Source: Rhizobiaceae bacterium CPCC 101076
Lineage (GTDB): Bacteria > Pseudomonadota > Alphaproteobacteria > Rhizobiales > Methylopilaceae
NCBI GenBank assembly: GCA_003347645.1
Contig: QDFX01000002.1
Location: 1 to 64,000 of the forward strand
Reading direction: 5' to 3'
DNA: 64,000 nt
The translations under genes and the position numbers were made by a program. Shown here in pieces: positions 18,337 to 27,779 of this stretch (positions are counted from its first letter, which is position 1; each line of letters starts with the position of its first letter). The notes beneath the pieces were generated by a model. The model saw nothing but the letters and a program-made list of their open reading frames with translations. It was not told where the DNA came from and did not search any database.

Positions 18337-19329
18337 CGCAGTTTTCTCGCTGTCCATGTGCGCTAGATGGGCTTCGGGATAGCGGCCACCGGCAGCGGCA
18401 CCTTTCGGCACGACTGCCGAGAGCGCCGTGAGGTCGTCGGCGGACAACGTGACATCGAGAGTTCCGAGCGATTCCACCAGTCGATCACGACGGCGCGCGC
18501 CGACCAGTGGAACGATATCCTCGCCCTGCGCGGCCACCCAGGCGATGGCCACCTGCGCAACGGACACTCCGATTCTGTCGGCTACGCCCCGCAACCGCTC
18601 GACCAGTGCAAGATTGGCATCCAGATTTTCGCCCTGGAAACGCGGGCTCATCGCCCGGAAATCCTGCCCTGCCCGTTCCTTGGTCCAATGCCCGCTGATC
18701 AGCCCGCGCGAAAGGACGCCATAGGCCGTGATGCCGATACCAAGCTCCCGGCAAGTCGGCAGGATTTCATCCTCGATGCCACGGGAGATCAGCGAATATT
18801 CGATCTGCAGGTCGGCAATCGGATGGACTGCCGCCGCCCGCCGGAGGGTCGCAGCTCCGACCTCCGACAGCCCGATATGGCGGACATAGCCAGCCTTCAC
18901 CATGTCCGCGATCGCGCCGACTGTCTCTTCGATCGGTACCGCTGGATCGAGACGTGCCGGACGGTAAATGTCGATGTAGTCCGTTCCCAGCCGGCGCAAC
19001 GTGTAGGTCAGAAAAGTCTTCACTGCCTCCGGCCTCGTATCGAGACCTATCCAGCTCATCGCCGGATCGCGCAGCGCGCCGAATTTGACGCTGATCTCCA
19101 CCTGATCGCGGTTCCTCCCCTGCAGAGCCTCGGCGATCAACATCTCGTTGTGGCCCATGCCGTAGAAGTCGCCGGTATCGAGCAGCGTCACGCCTGCATC
19201 GAGCGCGGCGTGGATGGTCGCAATGCTCTCACCGCGATCCGCCGGACCATAGAAGTCCGACATGCCCATACAGCCGAGGCCGAGCATCGAAACCTGCGGG
19301 CCAGTCTTTCCTAGAGTGCGCGTCTTCAT
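18325..19329 (-). CDS. Aldo/keto reductase
   Basis: This 334-residue NADPH-dependent TIM-barrel reductase starts [10 protein letters not shown], the usual form. Active-site positions visible are Asp and Tyr in [14 protein letters not shown] and Lys in ISVKFGA. The position that normally holds the tetrad His follows IDIY and reads RPARLDP rather than QHR, a variant that occurs in a recognisable AKR subgroup. It is divergent from a LysR regulator, which probably controls it. An upstream in-frame ATG at 19416 would run into the regulatory region and is unlikely. Confidence 0.9.
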   Translation of the reverse strand: MKTRTLGKTGPQVSMLGLGCMGMSDFYGPADRGESIATIHAALDAGVTLLDTGDFYGMGHNEMLIAEALQGRNRDQVEISVKFGALRDPAMSWIGLDTRPEAVKTFLTYTLRRLGTDYIDIYRPARLDPAVPIEETVGAIADMVKAGYVRHIGLSEVGAATLRRAAAVHPIADLQIEYSLISRGIEDEILPTCRELGIGITAYGVLSRGLISGHWTKERAGQDFRAMSPRFQGENLDANLALVERLRGVADRIGVSVAQVAIAWVAAQGEDIVPLVGARRRDRLVESLGTLDVTLSADDLTALSAVVPKGAAAGGRYPEAHLAHMDSEKTASQH

Positions 19330-19436
19330 CGTCTGGTCCTTTGAGTTGGCGTGATGCCCTCGCCGGAATAGATGACGCGGAACCATACGAGCGATAAGGT
19401 GCACAATATCGGACACACTGTTCTATATTAAGCACA
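19330..19436. promoter_or_regulatory. Divergent promoter region of the aldo/keto reductase and LysR genes
   Basis: This 107-base intergenic stretch separates two divergent genes. It contains an AT-rich segment near 19405-19430 (CAATATCGG and CTATATTAAG) that could hold -10 elements for both directions. A regulator controlling its divergent neighbour from a shared region is the usual LysR arrangement. No unambiguous T-N11-A operator can be singled out. Confidence 0.35.
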
Positions 19437-20342
19437 ATGAGCCCACCCGATCTTCGCGACCTCCAGGCCTTCATCGCCGTCGCGCGGCATCGCAATTTCC
19501 GCCGCGCCGCCGCCGAACAGCAGGTCTCCGCATCCAGCCTCAGTCAGCGGCTGCGCGATCTCGAGGAACGCCTCGGCGCCCGTCTCCTGCATCGGACGAC
19601 GCGAAGCGTGTCGCTGACCGAAGCCGGCGAACGGCTTCTCGATCGGACGATCCCGGCGCTGGCCGAGGTCACCGAGGCGTTGGACGAACTTCGAGGCCTT
19701 CGCGAGGGAGCAGCGGGGCGGCTCCGCATCAATGCGCCGCCGCCGGCAATCGACTCCGTACTAGCTCCGATGATCGCGCCGTTCCTGAAGCGCTATCCCA
19801 ACATTGAGCTCGAACTCGTAGCGGAGGCCGTGAGGGTCGATATCGTTGCGGGCGGCTTCGATGCCGGGGTCCGCTACGAGGAGCATCTGGCGCAGGACAT
19901 GATCGCCGTGCCACTCGGCCCGCCGCAATGCTATTCGCTCGTCGCCGCCCCGCCCGTCATCGAGACATATGGTGTACCGAAAGAACCAGCGAACCTGGTC
20001 GGACTACCTTGCGTCGTGCACCGCTTCGACAACGGCAACGTGCTTCCCTGGGAGTTCGAGAAAAACGGACGGACCGTGAGGATCGCACCCACAGGCCAGT
20101 TCCGGTCCAACAATCTCGCCGCGCTGCTGCAGGCGACTCTCGACGGCTTGGGCTTCTTCCTGAGCTTCGAGGATTGGGTGCGAGCGGACATCGAGGCCGG
20201 ACGGCTCGTGCCGGTACTGAAAGACTGGTGCGAGGAGTTTCCCGGTCCCCTGCTCTATTACCCGAGCCGCCGGCAGCCCCCGCCCGCGCTCCGCGCCTTC
20301 GTCGATTTCGTCAGGGAATGGCGCGCAAGCAGGATCAGCTGA
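19437..20342 (+). CDS. LysR family transcriptional regulator
   Basis: This 301-residue regulator has an N-terminal winged helix (LRDLQAFIAVARHRNFRRAA, LSQRLRDLEERLGARLL, TTRSVSLTEAGERLL) and a periplasmic-binding-protein-like effector domain from about residue 90, starting GRLRINAPPPAIDSVL. The length and C-terminus are normal for the AaeR/DmlR-like group. It is divergent from the aldo/keto reductase, the most likely target. Its last 339 bases are also covered by the C-terminus of the convergent HerA-like ORF. Confidence 0.9.
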   Translation: MSPPDLRDLQAFIAVARHRNFRRAAAEQQVSASSLSQRLRDLEERLGARLLHRTTRSVSLTEAGERLLDRTIPALAEVTEALDELRGLREGAAGRLRINAPPPAIDSVLAPMIAPFLKRYPNIELELVAEAVRVDIVAGGFDAGVRYEEHLAQDMIAVPLGPPQCYSLVAAPPVIETYGVPKEPANLVGLPCVVHRFDNGNVLPWEFEKNGRTVRIAPTGQFRSNNLAALLQATLDGLGFFLSFEDWVRADIEAGRLVPVLKDWCEEFPGPLLYYPSRRQPPPALRAFVDFVREWRASRIS

Positions 20343-21833
20343 AGGCGGCGTATCCGCTTTCGACCGGTTCGGCGCGTTTGGATGGCCGGGTTGGGTTTCC
20401 CAGCCTAGATCGGGAAACGCCACCAGGCGATTGCCACGACGGTCAGTTCGGCAATTGAGGAAGCCCTTCTCCTCCATATAGGCGAGGAGGCGACGCGCGC
20501 GGCCGGGGGAACGGCTGCCACATGTCCGCGCAAGCTGGAGATCGCCGGGACATGGAAGCTGCTCCATCGCCGCACGGGCGAGGACGAGGAACATGCCCTG
20601 CAGATCCTCCGTCAAATGAGCGGACAGGGCGACCGCCGCGTCCCAGTCCGCCGAACCCTCGACCTGCTTCATCGGCACGCCCGCCCGAGAGACGGCAAGG
20701 CGGCGGCGGAATTCGGAAAGATCGAGCGGGGCGCCCGGCACGTTCTGGATGCGGCAGCGGACGATGAAGTCCTGATAGAGCACGGCGACCGATCGGAACG
20801 CGGATTCCGGATCGGAGACGACCGTCTGCATCACGGCCTCTATTGCGGCTTCCCGCTCGGTGGGGTCGACGGGCTTCGCCGCGTCGGGAACCGAAATCGC
20901 CTCTGGGGGCCGCGATTGAACGAGTTGGCGAAGCAGATCGCTGGTCGCCGTCGTCCGGTTCGGCTCGGTCGCGCGGCGCTCCTGCGTGATCGGAGCGAAG
21001 ATCACGCCTTCGATATCCTCCGCCTCCTCGGGCATCGGTATCAGCTTCGGGCTGACGCTGCGGGCGCCGGTCTCCACATTGCCGATCTTCACGGTCAGCG
21101 GCCGCCGCGACAGCGCGGGACCGAGAGCGACGAAGGTGCCGCGGTCGAGGTCGCGGAAGGTCTCGGCCTGACGGCGCTCCATGCCGAGCAGATCGGCGGC
21201 GCGCGCCATGTCGATGTCGAGAAAGGTCCGGCCCATCAGGAAGTTCGATGCTTCAGCGGCGACATTCTTGGCGAGCTTGGCCAGGCGCTGGGTGGCGATG
21301 ACGCCGGCCAGTCCCCTCTTTCGGCCACGCGACATCAGGTTCGCCATCGCGCCCAGCGAAATTTTGCGCGCCTCTTCGGAGACATCGCCCGCGATTGCAG
21401 GTGCGAACAGCTGCGCCTCGTCGACGACCACGAGAACCGGATACCAATGATCGCGCGGCGCCTCGAACAGGCCGTTCAGAAAGGCGCCCGCACAGCGCAT
21501 CTGGGTTTCCGCGTCGACGCCTTCGAGATTGAGCACGGCGGACACGCGATGCTGGCGGATGCGTCGTGCGATCTCCTCGAGGTCGCTGTCGCTCCGCTCG
21601 GCGTCCACGACCGTGTGGCCATAACGCTCCGACAGGCTGACGAAATCGCCTTCGGGGTCGATGATGATCTGCTGTACCCAGCTCGCGCTCTGCTCGATCA
21701 GGCGACGCAGCAAATGCGATTTTCCCGAGCCCGAATTGCCCTGCACCAGCAGGCGCGTCGAGAGAAGCTCTTCCAGATCGAGGGTAACCGGCGCGCCATT
21801 CAGCTGCGCGCCCATGTCGATGGCGACTTGCAT
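20004..21833 (-). CDS. HerA-like ATP-binding protein (DUF87) with an antisense-derived C-terminal tail
   Basis: From the ATG at 21833 this is a 609-residue protein. It has an N-terminal P-loop LLVQGNSGSGKSHLLRRL near residues 30-47, a Walker B VLVVVDEAQLF, and a conserved LMSRGRKRGLAGVIATQRL segment, typical of HerA/FtsK-type hexameric ATPases of the DUF87 group. The recognisable family sequence ends near FPDLGWETQPG. The remaining 112 codons lie on the opposite strand of the LysR gene, and the low-complexity tail looks like read-through after loss of a stop. Function is unassigned; relatives are widespread in Hyphomicrobiales. Confidence 0.82.
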   Translation of the reverse strand: MQVAIDMGAQLNGAPVTLDLEELLSTRLLVQGNSGSGKSHLLRRLIEQSASWVQQIIIDPEGDFVSLSERYGHTVVDAERSDSDLEEIARRIRQHRVSAVLNLEGVDAETQMRCAGAFLNGLFEAPRDHWYPVLVVVDEAQLFAPAIAGDVSEEARKISLGAMANLMSRGRKRGLAGVIATQRLAKLAKNVAAEASNFLMGRTFLDIDMARAADLLGMERRQAETFRDLDRGTFVALGPALSRRPLTVKIGNVETGARSVSPKLIPMPEEAEDIEGVIFAPITQERRATEPNRTTATSDLLRQLVQSRPPEAISVPDAAKPVDPTEREAAIEAVMQTVVSDPESAFRSVAVLYQDFIVRCRIQNVPGAPLDLSEFRRRLAVSRAGVPMKQVEGSADWDAAVALSAHLTEDLQGMFLVLARAAMEQLPCPGDLQLARTCGSRSPGRARRLLAYMEEKGFLNCRTDRRGNRLVAFPDLGWETQPGHPNAPNRSKADTPPSADPACAPFPDEIDEGAERGRGLPAARVIEQGTGKLLAPVFQYRHEPSGLDVRSHPILEAQEEAQAVESRLQQRGEIVGPELACGCDPHGPSVFLELPGKHVAVVEAVHDAR

Positions 21834-21964
21834 TAACGAACGGTTAGCACATCCCTCCCCGCCAGGGTGTTGCAGACCGGTCGCTTCCACAGGAAGGCGC
21901 GCTGGCAAAACGAGATTGCAATTTCGCCCGTTATTCTCGTTATTTCCGGGATTATATTGCAATC

Positions 21965-22456
21965 ATGAACGACATTCTCTCCAAACCGGTCGATGCCGGC
22001 ACCCGCATCGGCCACGTCCACCTCAAGGTCGCGGACCTCGAACGCGCCATCGGTTTTTATAGCGGCGTGCTCGGCTTCGAACTGATGCAGCGCTACGGCA
22101 CGCAGGCGGCGTTCCTCTCGGCCGGCGGCTACCATCACCATATCGGGCTGAACACCTGGGAAAGCCGAGGAGGCCAGCCTCCTGCGCGCGGCACCACCGG
22201 CCTGTTCCACACGGCGATCCTCTATCCGACGCGTGCGGCGCTCGCCGATGCGCTTCGCAGACTGATCGCGGCCGGAATTCCGCTCGATGGCGCGAGCGAC
22301 CACGGCGTCAGCCAGGCCCTCTACCTGCGCGATCCGGACCAGAACGGCGTCGAGCTATACTGGGACCGCCCGCCGGAGGAATGGCCGCGCACGCCGGAAG
22401 GCGACCTCGCAATGGTCACCCAGCGGCTCGATATCGACGACCTGCTCAGGCAGTAG
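21965..22456 (+). CDS. VOC family protein (glyoxalase/extradiol dioxygenase fold)
   Basis: This 163-residue protein starts with the VOC beta-alpha-beta unit GHVHLKVADLERAIGFY and continues with FLSAGGYHHHIGLNTW and GVELYWDRP. The metal ligand candidates (His in HVHLKV and HHIGLN, Glu in VELYWD) are kept. It is similar in style to CatE-like dioxygenases, but a lyase, dioxygenase or resistance role cannot be separated by sequence. The stop overlaps the convergent DUF488 gene by 11 bases. Confidence 0.82.
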   Translation: MNDILSKPVDAGTRIGHVHLKVADLERAIGFYSGVLGFELMQRYGTQAAFLSAGGYHHHIGLNTWESRGGQPPARGTTGLFHTAILYPTRAALADALRRLIAAGIPLDGASDHGVSQALYLRDPDQNGVELYWDRPPEEWPRTPEGDLAMVTQRLDIDDLLRQ

Positions 22457-22916
22457 CGGTCTTTGGGAACAGGTGGACGAACGGCATCCCCGTCCGTTCC
22501 TCCACGGCCTCGGCGACGATCGTCCGGTGGCAATGAGCAGGATCGTGCTCGAAGCACATCAGGCAAACCCGTCTGCCGGATTTCATCAGATCGAGTAGGC
22601 CGGCCAAATCGTGCCGGGCAGCATCCGTTTGCATATGCGCCGTGAAAATCCTGTCGAACCCCGCACGGTTTCCCGAGCGGGCCGCAAGCCTGCCTTCCTT
22701 CGGCGTTCCGAGTCCCTTCAGATGGACATAGCCGATGCCATGCTCCTGGAGGCCGGCGGCGAATGGGGTCTTCGAGAATCCGGGCTTGCGCGATCCAGAG
22801 ATGGCGCGGACATCGACGAGCAGTTCGACGCCGGCGTCTTCGAGCGCGGCAAAGACGGCATCCGGCGGCGCACCTTCATATCCAATGGTGGTGAACGTCC
22901 CACTGTCCTTGCTCAT
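22446..22916 (-). CDS. DUF488 domain-containing protein
   Basis: This 156-residue protein has the DUF488 pattern: TIGYEG at the N-terminus, LLVDVRAISGSRKPGFSK, YVHLKGLGTPKEGR and CLMCFEHDPAHCHR with its Cys/His-rich end. The biochemical function of the family is not established. The ATG at 22916 is preferred because an in-frame ATG at 22952 would sit too close to the divergent mazG ribosome-binding site. Confidence 0.85.
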   Translation of the reverse strand: MSKDSGTFTTIGYEGAPPDAVFAALEDAGVELLVDVRAISGSRKPGFSKTPFAAGLQEHGIGYVHLKGLGTPKEGRLAARSGNRAGFDRIFTAHMQTDAARHDLAGLLDLMKSGRRVCLMCFEHDPAHCHRTIVAEAVEERTGMPFVHLFPKTATA

Positions 22917-22963
22917 GCCCTCAAACTGTGGCGCATAGAACCGGCAATGCAAGAGGTGCGGAC

Positions 22964-23788
22964 GTGACTCCTTCCCGCGACATCAAGGGCCTGCTCGACA
23001 TCATGGCCGCGCTGCGCCACCCGGAAACCGGCTGCGCTTGGGACCTCAAGCAGACCTTCGCGACCATCGCTCCATACACCTTGGAAGAAGCAGCGGAAGT
23101 CGCCGACGCGATCGCCAGGAACGACATGCCGGACCTTCGCGAGGAACTCGGCGACCTCCTGCTCCAGGTCGTCTTCCACGCCCAGATGGCTGACGAGGCC
23201 GGCGCCTTCGCGTTCCCGGATGTCGTCGAGGCGATCACGACCAAACTCATCCGTCGCCACCCGCACGTCTTCGGCGAGACGCGGCACCTGTCTCCCGAAG
23301 AGATCAAGACGATCTGGGACAGGATCAAGGCCGAGGAGAAGGCCGAGCGCGCCGCGAAACGAGGTTCGGCCGAACCCAATGGCGGCCTACTCGACGGCGT
23401 GCAGACCTCCCTTCCCTCTCTCTCCCGTGCCGTCGCGCTGCAGGCCAAGGCCGGTACGGTCGGTTTCGACTGGAACGACGCGCGCATGGTGCTGGCGAAG
23501 ATCCGCGAGGAGGCCGACGAGGTCGAGGAGACACTAAGCGCTGATGCGACCGACGAGCAGCGGTTGGACGAGATCGGTGATCTCCTGTTCGCCGTCGCCA
23601 ATCTCGCCCGGCACATGAAAGCGGATCCGGAAGTCGCGCTCCGCCGCGCCAATGCCAAGTTCGAGCGGCGCTTCCGCTTCATCGAGGCCGCGCTCGCCGC
23701 CGAGGGCAAGACAACCGCAGGATCGTCGCTCGCCGAGATGGACGCGCTGTGGGATGAGGCGAAGCTCGCCGAGCGCCAGCCGGTCTAG
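22964..23788 (+). CDS. mazG: Nucleoside triphosphate pyrophosphohydrolase
   Basis: This 274-residue MazG-type NTP pyrophosphatase hydrolyses (d)NTPs to the monophosphate and limits aberrant nucleotides and (p)ppGpp-linked stress. Two helical MazG domains are visible, with the metal-binding EELGDLLLQVVFHAQMA in the first and DEIGDLLFAVANLARH in the second, plus GCAWDLKQT near the start. A GTG at 22964 preceded by AAGAGG (7-base spacing) is the best start; an in-frame GTG at 22928 is an alternative. The stop overlaps the hflX stop as CTAG. Confidence 0.93.
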   Translation: MTPSRDIKGLLDIMAALRHPETGCAWDLKQTFATIAPYTLEEAAEVADAIARNDMPDLREELGDLLLQVVFHAQMADEAGAFAFPDVVEAITTKLIRRHPHVFGETRHLSPEEIKTIWDRIKAEEKAERAAKRGSAEPNGGLLDGVQTSLPSLSRAVALQAKAGTVGFDWNDARMVLAKIREEADEVEETLSADATDEQRLDEIGDLLFAVANLARHMKADPEVALRRANAKFERRFRFIEAALAAEGKTTAGSSLAEMDALWDEAKLAERQPV

Positions 23789-25140
23789 GCGGAGAAACGC
23801 CGCCTGATCCCGTCCGCCCGGTCGGGCGGGACGCGGACGCGGAGCCGGAGAGAACCGTCTTCCTGATCGGCGCGGTCGAGCACCTCGGTATGCTCGTAGA
23901 GCCAATGCAACCCTTCGCCGTCGGCCGCGTCGAGAGCGACCTCGAGCTCGGCTCGACCAGCGGAGACGCGGGTTTCGATCTCGTCGAGCAAGGCTTCGAT
24001 GCCCTCCCCCGTCAGCGCCGAAACCAGCACCGGGCGGCTCTCGGCGGGGCGCCGTGAAACAATCTCGCGCAACCGCTCCGCTCCGCCCTTTTCCAGCGCA
24101 TCGACCTTGTTCCAGACCTCGATCAGACGGCGGCTCATCAGGTCGACGCCGAGTTCGGTCAGGATCGCCTTTACATCGGCGGCCTGCGCTTCGGTATCGC
24201 CATGCGAGACGTCGCGAACATGGAGGATGACGTCGGCTTCCAGTACCTCTTCGAGCGTGGCCCGGAACGCGGCGATCAAAGTGGTTGGAAGATCCGAGAT
24301 GAAACCGACCGTATCGGACAGGATGATCTTGGTACCGTGCGGGAGCTCGATAGAGCGAAGCGTCGGGTCAAGCGTCGCGAACAGCATGTCGGCCGCTAGC
24401 ACCTTCGCCCGCGTCAGCCGGTTGAACAGGGTCGACTTGCCGGCGTTGGTATACCCGACGAGGGCGACGATCGGATACGGCACGCGCTTGCGGCTCGCAC
24501 GGTGCAGGCCACGCGTGCGGCGCACCTGTTCGAGCTCGCGCTCGATCTTGTGGATACGTTCGCCGATGACGCGCCGGTCCGCCTCGATCTGCGTCTCGCC
24601 GGGACCGCCGAGGAAACCGAAACCGCCGCGCTGGCGCTCGAGATGGGTCCAGGAACGGACGAGCCGGCTCTTCTGCCAGTTGAGGTGGGCGAGCTCGACC
24701 TGGAGCGTGCCCTCCTTCGTTCGCGCGCGCCGGCCGAAGATTTCGAGGATCAGCCCGGTCCGGTCCAGGACTTTGCAGTTCCAGGCCCTTTCGAGATTTC
24801 GCTGCTGAACCGGAGATAAAGCCGTATCGACGACGACGAGTTCCGCCTCTTCCGAACGAACGATTCCGGCAAGTTCCTCGACCTTGCCGGTGCCGATGAA
24901 GGTCGCCGGCCGAATCTCGCTGAGCGGGACAAGACCGGAAGATACGACGTCGAGATCAATCGCCAGAGCAAGGCCGACCGCTTCGTCGAGCTGTGCCTCG
25001 GGACTGCGCGCGGCGTCGAGCGGTCCGTCCTTCGACGGCCGCCTGAGATGCGGAACAATGACGATTGCCCGCCCGCTTGCACCCTTCCCTTCAGGTTGGG
25101 GCTGCAGCGGAGCGGATTCTTTGGTCTTCGGTTCGGTCAA
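23785..25140 (-). CDS. hflX: GTPase HflX
   Basis: This 451-residue ribosome-associated GTPase has an N-terminal glycine-rich HflX domain ([13 protein letters not shown]), a coiled linker, and a G domain with [17 protein letters not shown] (G1), [11 protein letters not shown] (G3) and VWNKVDAL (G4). It splits or rescues stalled ribosomes under stress. Translation seems to start at TTG 25140, overlapping the hfq stop (TTGA), so it is coupled to hfq. The C-terminus overlaps the convergent mazG stop by four bases. Confidence 0.94.
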   Translation of the reverse strand: MTEPKTKESAPLQPQPEGKGASGRAIVIVPHLRRPSKDGPLDAARSPEAQLDEAVGLALAIDLDVVSSGLVPLSEIRPATFIGTGKVEELAGIVRSEEAELVVVDTALSPVQQRNLERAWNCKVLDRTGLILEIFGRRARTKEGTLQVELAHLNWQKSRLVRSWTHLERQRGGFGFLGGPGETQIEADRRVIGERIHKIERELEQVRRTRGLHRASRKRVPYPIVALVGYTNAGKSTLFNRLTRAKVLAADMLFATLDPTLRSIELPHGTKIILSDTVGFISDLPTTLIAAFRATLEEVLEADVILHVRDVSHGDTEAQAADVKAILTELGVDLMSRRLIEVWNKVDALEKGGAERLREIVSRRPAESRPVLVSALTGEGIEALLDEIETRVSAGRAELEVALDAADGEGLHWLYEHTEVLDRADQEDGSLRLRVRVPPDRADGIRRRFSA

Positions 25141-25385
25141 TCAGCCTTCTCGTCATCCGTCCCCTCAAACAGGGAAATAGGATGACCCGGCATTACGGTC
25201 GAGATCGCGTGCTTGTAAACCAGCTGCGAATGTCCGTCCCGACGGAGCAACACGCAGAAGTTGTCAAACCACGTCACAACGCCCTGAAGCTTAACGCCAT
25301 TCACAAGGAAAATCGTCAGCGGGACTTTGTGTTTACGAACGTAATTGAGGAAAGTGTCTTGGAGGTTCTGGGCTCTGTCAGCCAT
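25137..25385 (-). CDS. hfq: RNA chaperone Hfq
   Basis: This 82-residue Sm-like protein pairs small RNAs with mRNA. Sm1 is visible as [20 protein letters not shown] and Sm2 as [11 protein letters not shown], with the YKHA motif that shapes the proximal RNA-binding face. The C-terminal tail is short, as usual in alphaproteobacteria. It lies downstream of dat and directly upstream of hflX, the classic order. The 112-base gap to dat is relatively AT-rich and probably holds its own promoter. Confidence 0.97.
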   Translation of the reverse strand: MADRAQNLQDTFLNYVRKHKVPLTIFLVNGVKLQGVVTWFDNFCVLLRRDGHSQLVYKHAISTVMPGHPISLFEGTDDEKAD

Positions 25386-25497
25386 TGTTCTTGCTTGCTC
25401 CCCGGGTCGTTATGCGGCTGAGGGGCAACGCACTTCCCCCTCTCCTGCCCGAATTTTTCTGTGTCTATTAGAAAGCAACCTGCCCTTGCTTCGCAAG

Positions 25498-26361
25498 TTA
25501 TAACGAACGCCATTCGGCAATATCGTGAAAACGTTGACGCAGGCGCAGCACAATATCACCTGGTTTTCCATCGCCGACCGGGGTGTCGTCGATCTGAACG
25601 ACTGGTGTAAGGATTGTCGTCGCAGATGTCACGAAGGCCTCGCGCGCTGTTTTCGCCTCATCGATCGTGAACTGCCTCTCCTCGAACCGAAGCCCTTCTA
25701 TGGCGATCAGATCGAGCAATGTGGTACGCGTCACGCCGCGCAGGATACCGTGCTCGGCATGGCGCGTGACCAGGGCGTCGCCGACGATGATCCAGGCATT
25801 GCTGGATCCTCCTTCGGTGACGAAGCCGTCGCGGTCGACGAACCAGGCTTCGCGGGCGCCCGCGGTCTTGGCTGCCATCTTCGCCAGCACATTGGGCAAG
25901 AGCCCGATCGTCTTGATGTCGACCCGCGCCCAGCGATTCTCAGGCACCGAGACGATACGGATGCCGGCTTGGGCAACTGCCTCCCCGATTGCCGGATCGA
26001 CCGAGCGGGCGATCACGACGAGCGTCGGGGCGACCGCATCCGGGTCCGGGAATGTGAACTCCCGTTTTGCCGCGCCGCGCGTCACCTGGAGATAGACCAA
26101 ACCGTTTCGAACCCGGTTCCGGCGGAGCGTCTCGCCCATTACCAATCGAAGCGCGGCATCGGCCATCGGAAACGAGATCGACAGCTCCTTCAGCGACCGT
26201 CGCATCCGGGCGAGATGCCGGCTCTCGTCGATGATCCGTCCATTGCGGACTTCACAGACCTCATAGACGCCGTCGGCGAACTGAAAGCCGCGATCCTCCA
26301 CGTGCACGCTGGCGTCGCGATAGGGCACATAGCGGCCATTGACGTAGACGACGCGGCTCAA
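25498..26361 (-). CDS. dat: D-amino-acid transaminase (class IV aminotransferase)
   Basis: This 287-residue PLP enzyme of fold type IV has YVNGRYVPYRDASVHVEDRG at the N-terminus, the PLP-binding Lys150 in RVDIKTIGLLPN, and the phosphate-binding VTEGGSSNAW. The latter two motifs match D-alanine aminotransferase better than the branched-chain enzyme. It would interconvert D-alanine and D-glutamate with the 2-keto acids, feeding peptidoglycan or D-amino-acid catabolism. It sits between ntrX and hfq in the same direction, as in several Rhizobiales. Confidence 0.88.
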   Translation of the reverse strand: MSRVVYVNGRYVPYRDASVHVEDRGFQFADGVYEVCEVRNGRIIDESRHLARMRRSLKELSISFPMADAALRLVMGETLRRNRVRNGLVYLQVTRGAAKREFTFPDPDAVAPTLVVIARSVDPAIGEAVAQAGIRIVSVPENRWARVDIKTIGLLPNVLAKMAAKTAGAREAWFVDRDGFVTEGGSSNAWIIVGDALVTRHAEHGILRGVTRTTLLDLIAIEGLRFEERQFTIDEAKTAREAFVTSATTILTPVVQIDDTPVGDGKPGDIVLRLRQRFHDIAEWRSL

Positions 26362-26408
26362 GGATTGGCTCCGAATGGGCGGTGCAGGACGATGGTGGCT
26401 GTCGGGCG

Positions 26409-27779
26409 CTAGCTGATTTCCAGCGCCTTGAGCTTGCGGTGCAGAGCCGAACGCTCCATGCCAATGAACTCCGCCGTGCGCGAGATATTGCCGCCGAAAC
26501 GGCTGATCTGTGCCAGCAGATATTGCCGTTCGAACACCTCGCGCGCCTCGCGAAGCGCCATGCCCATCAACTGTTCTCCGCCCGCACCGCTGGGAGTCGG
26601 CGGCACCATGGCCCCGACTTCAGACGGCAGCATGCTGGCGGTGATGACCGCTTCCGGGTCGCCGCCCGCCAGGATCAACAGACGTTCGATATTGTTGCGG
26701 AGCTGGCGAACATTGCCCGGCCAGTCGTGCGACTGCAGCACGGCAAGCGCATCCTCGCCGATGGCGCGTTTCGGCAGACCGCTCTGCCCGGCAATCTGGT
26801 CGAGGAAGTACTCGATCGTCTCCGGAATGTCCTCGCGGCGCTCGGCCAACCCCGGCACGCGGATCGGAACGACCGCAAGACGATGGAAGAGGTCTTCCCG
26901 AAAGCGGCCGGCGGAGATCTCACTCGGAAGGTCGCGGCCGGTCGAGGCGATGATGCGGACATCGACGCTAACGCGGTTTGAGCCGCCGACGCGGGTGAAG
27001 TTCTGATCGACGAGAACACGCAGGATCTTGCTCTGCGTCTCGCGCGGCATCTCCGCCACTTCGTCGATGAACAGCGTCCCGCCATGCGCCTCCTCAAGCG
27101 CGCCGACCTGCCGCTGACGGCCATTGCCGTCGGATTCAACACCGAACAACGCGACTTCCATGTTCTCCGGCGTGATGGCGGCCGCGTTGACCGCGACGAA
27201 CGGGCCGTTCGAACGCTGCGACTGGGCATGCAGCGACCGGGCGACCAGTTCCTTGCCGCAGCCGGGCGCACCGGTGATCAGCACGCGGCTATTGGTCGGC
27301 GCGACACGTTCGATCGTGGCGCGCAACTGGTTCATCACGCTCGAACGGCCGATCAGTCCCGACGGGTGGTTCGACTGCTGCCGGAGTTCGCGCAGCTCAC
27401 GCTTCATCCGCGAGGCTTCGAGCGCGCGGCTGGCGACCAGCACAAGCCGGTCGGCCTTGAACGGCTTCTCGATGAAGTCGTAGGCGCCCTTCTTGATTGC
27501 GGCGACGGCGGTTTCGATGTTGCCATGACCTGAAATCATCACGACGGGAACATCGGGATTGTGCTGCTTGATCACGTCGAGGATCTGCATGCCGTCGAGC
27601 TTCGAGCCCTGCAGCCAGATGTCCAGGAAGATCAGATGCGGTCGCCGTTCTTCGACGGCGGCGATCGCGAGGTCGCTGTTGCGTGCGGTGCGGGTCTTGT
27701 ACCCTTCGTCCTGAAGGATGCCCGCGACAAGGTCGCGGATGTCCGCTTCGTCGTCGACGATAAGAATGTCGGCGCTCAT
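26409..27779 (-). CDS. ntrX: Nitrogen assimilation response regulator NtrX
   Basis: This 456-residue regulator has a receiver domain (phospho-acceptor Asp53 in FLDIWLQGSK), an AAA+ domain with the P-loop TGAPGCGKEL, and a Fis-type helix-turn-helix end (NISRTAEFIGMERSALHRKL). The sigma-54 contact loop GAFTGA, expected after the LFG segment, is absent: the sequence passes from ALFGVESDG to QVGALEEAHGG. It is therefore unlikely to be a normal sigma-54 activator. It partners NtrY, whose stop overlaps its start (ATGA), in redox- and nitrogen-linked control. Confidence 0.93.
   Translation of the reverse strand: MSADILIVDDEADIRDLVAGILQDEGYKTRTARNSDLAIAAVEERRPHLIFLDIWLQGSKLDGMQILDVIKQHNPDVPVVMISGHGNIETAVAAIKKGAYDFIEKPFKADRLVLVASRALEASRMKRELRELRQQSNHPSGLIGRSSVMNQLRATIERVAPTNSRVLITGAPGCGKELVARSLHAQSQRSNGPFVAVNAAAITPENMEVALFGVESDGNGRQRQVGALEEAHGGTLFIDEVAEMPRETQSKILRVLVDQNFTRVGGSNRVSVDVRIIASTGRDLPSEISAGRFREDLFHRLAVVPIRVPGLAERREDIPETIEYFLDQIAGQSGLPKRAIGEDALAVLQSHDWPGNVRQLRNNIERLLILAGGDPEAVITASMLPSEVGAMVPPTPSGAGGEQLMGMALREAREVFERQYLLAQISRFGGNISRTAEFIGMERSALHRKLKALEIS

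Noticed and set aside
21833-21847. A CtrA-like site TTAA-N7-TTAG at the HerA-like gene start
   Set aside because: One mismatch, and it overlaps the start codon; too weak without other support.
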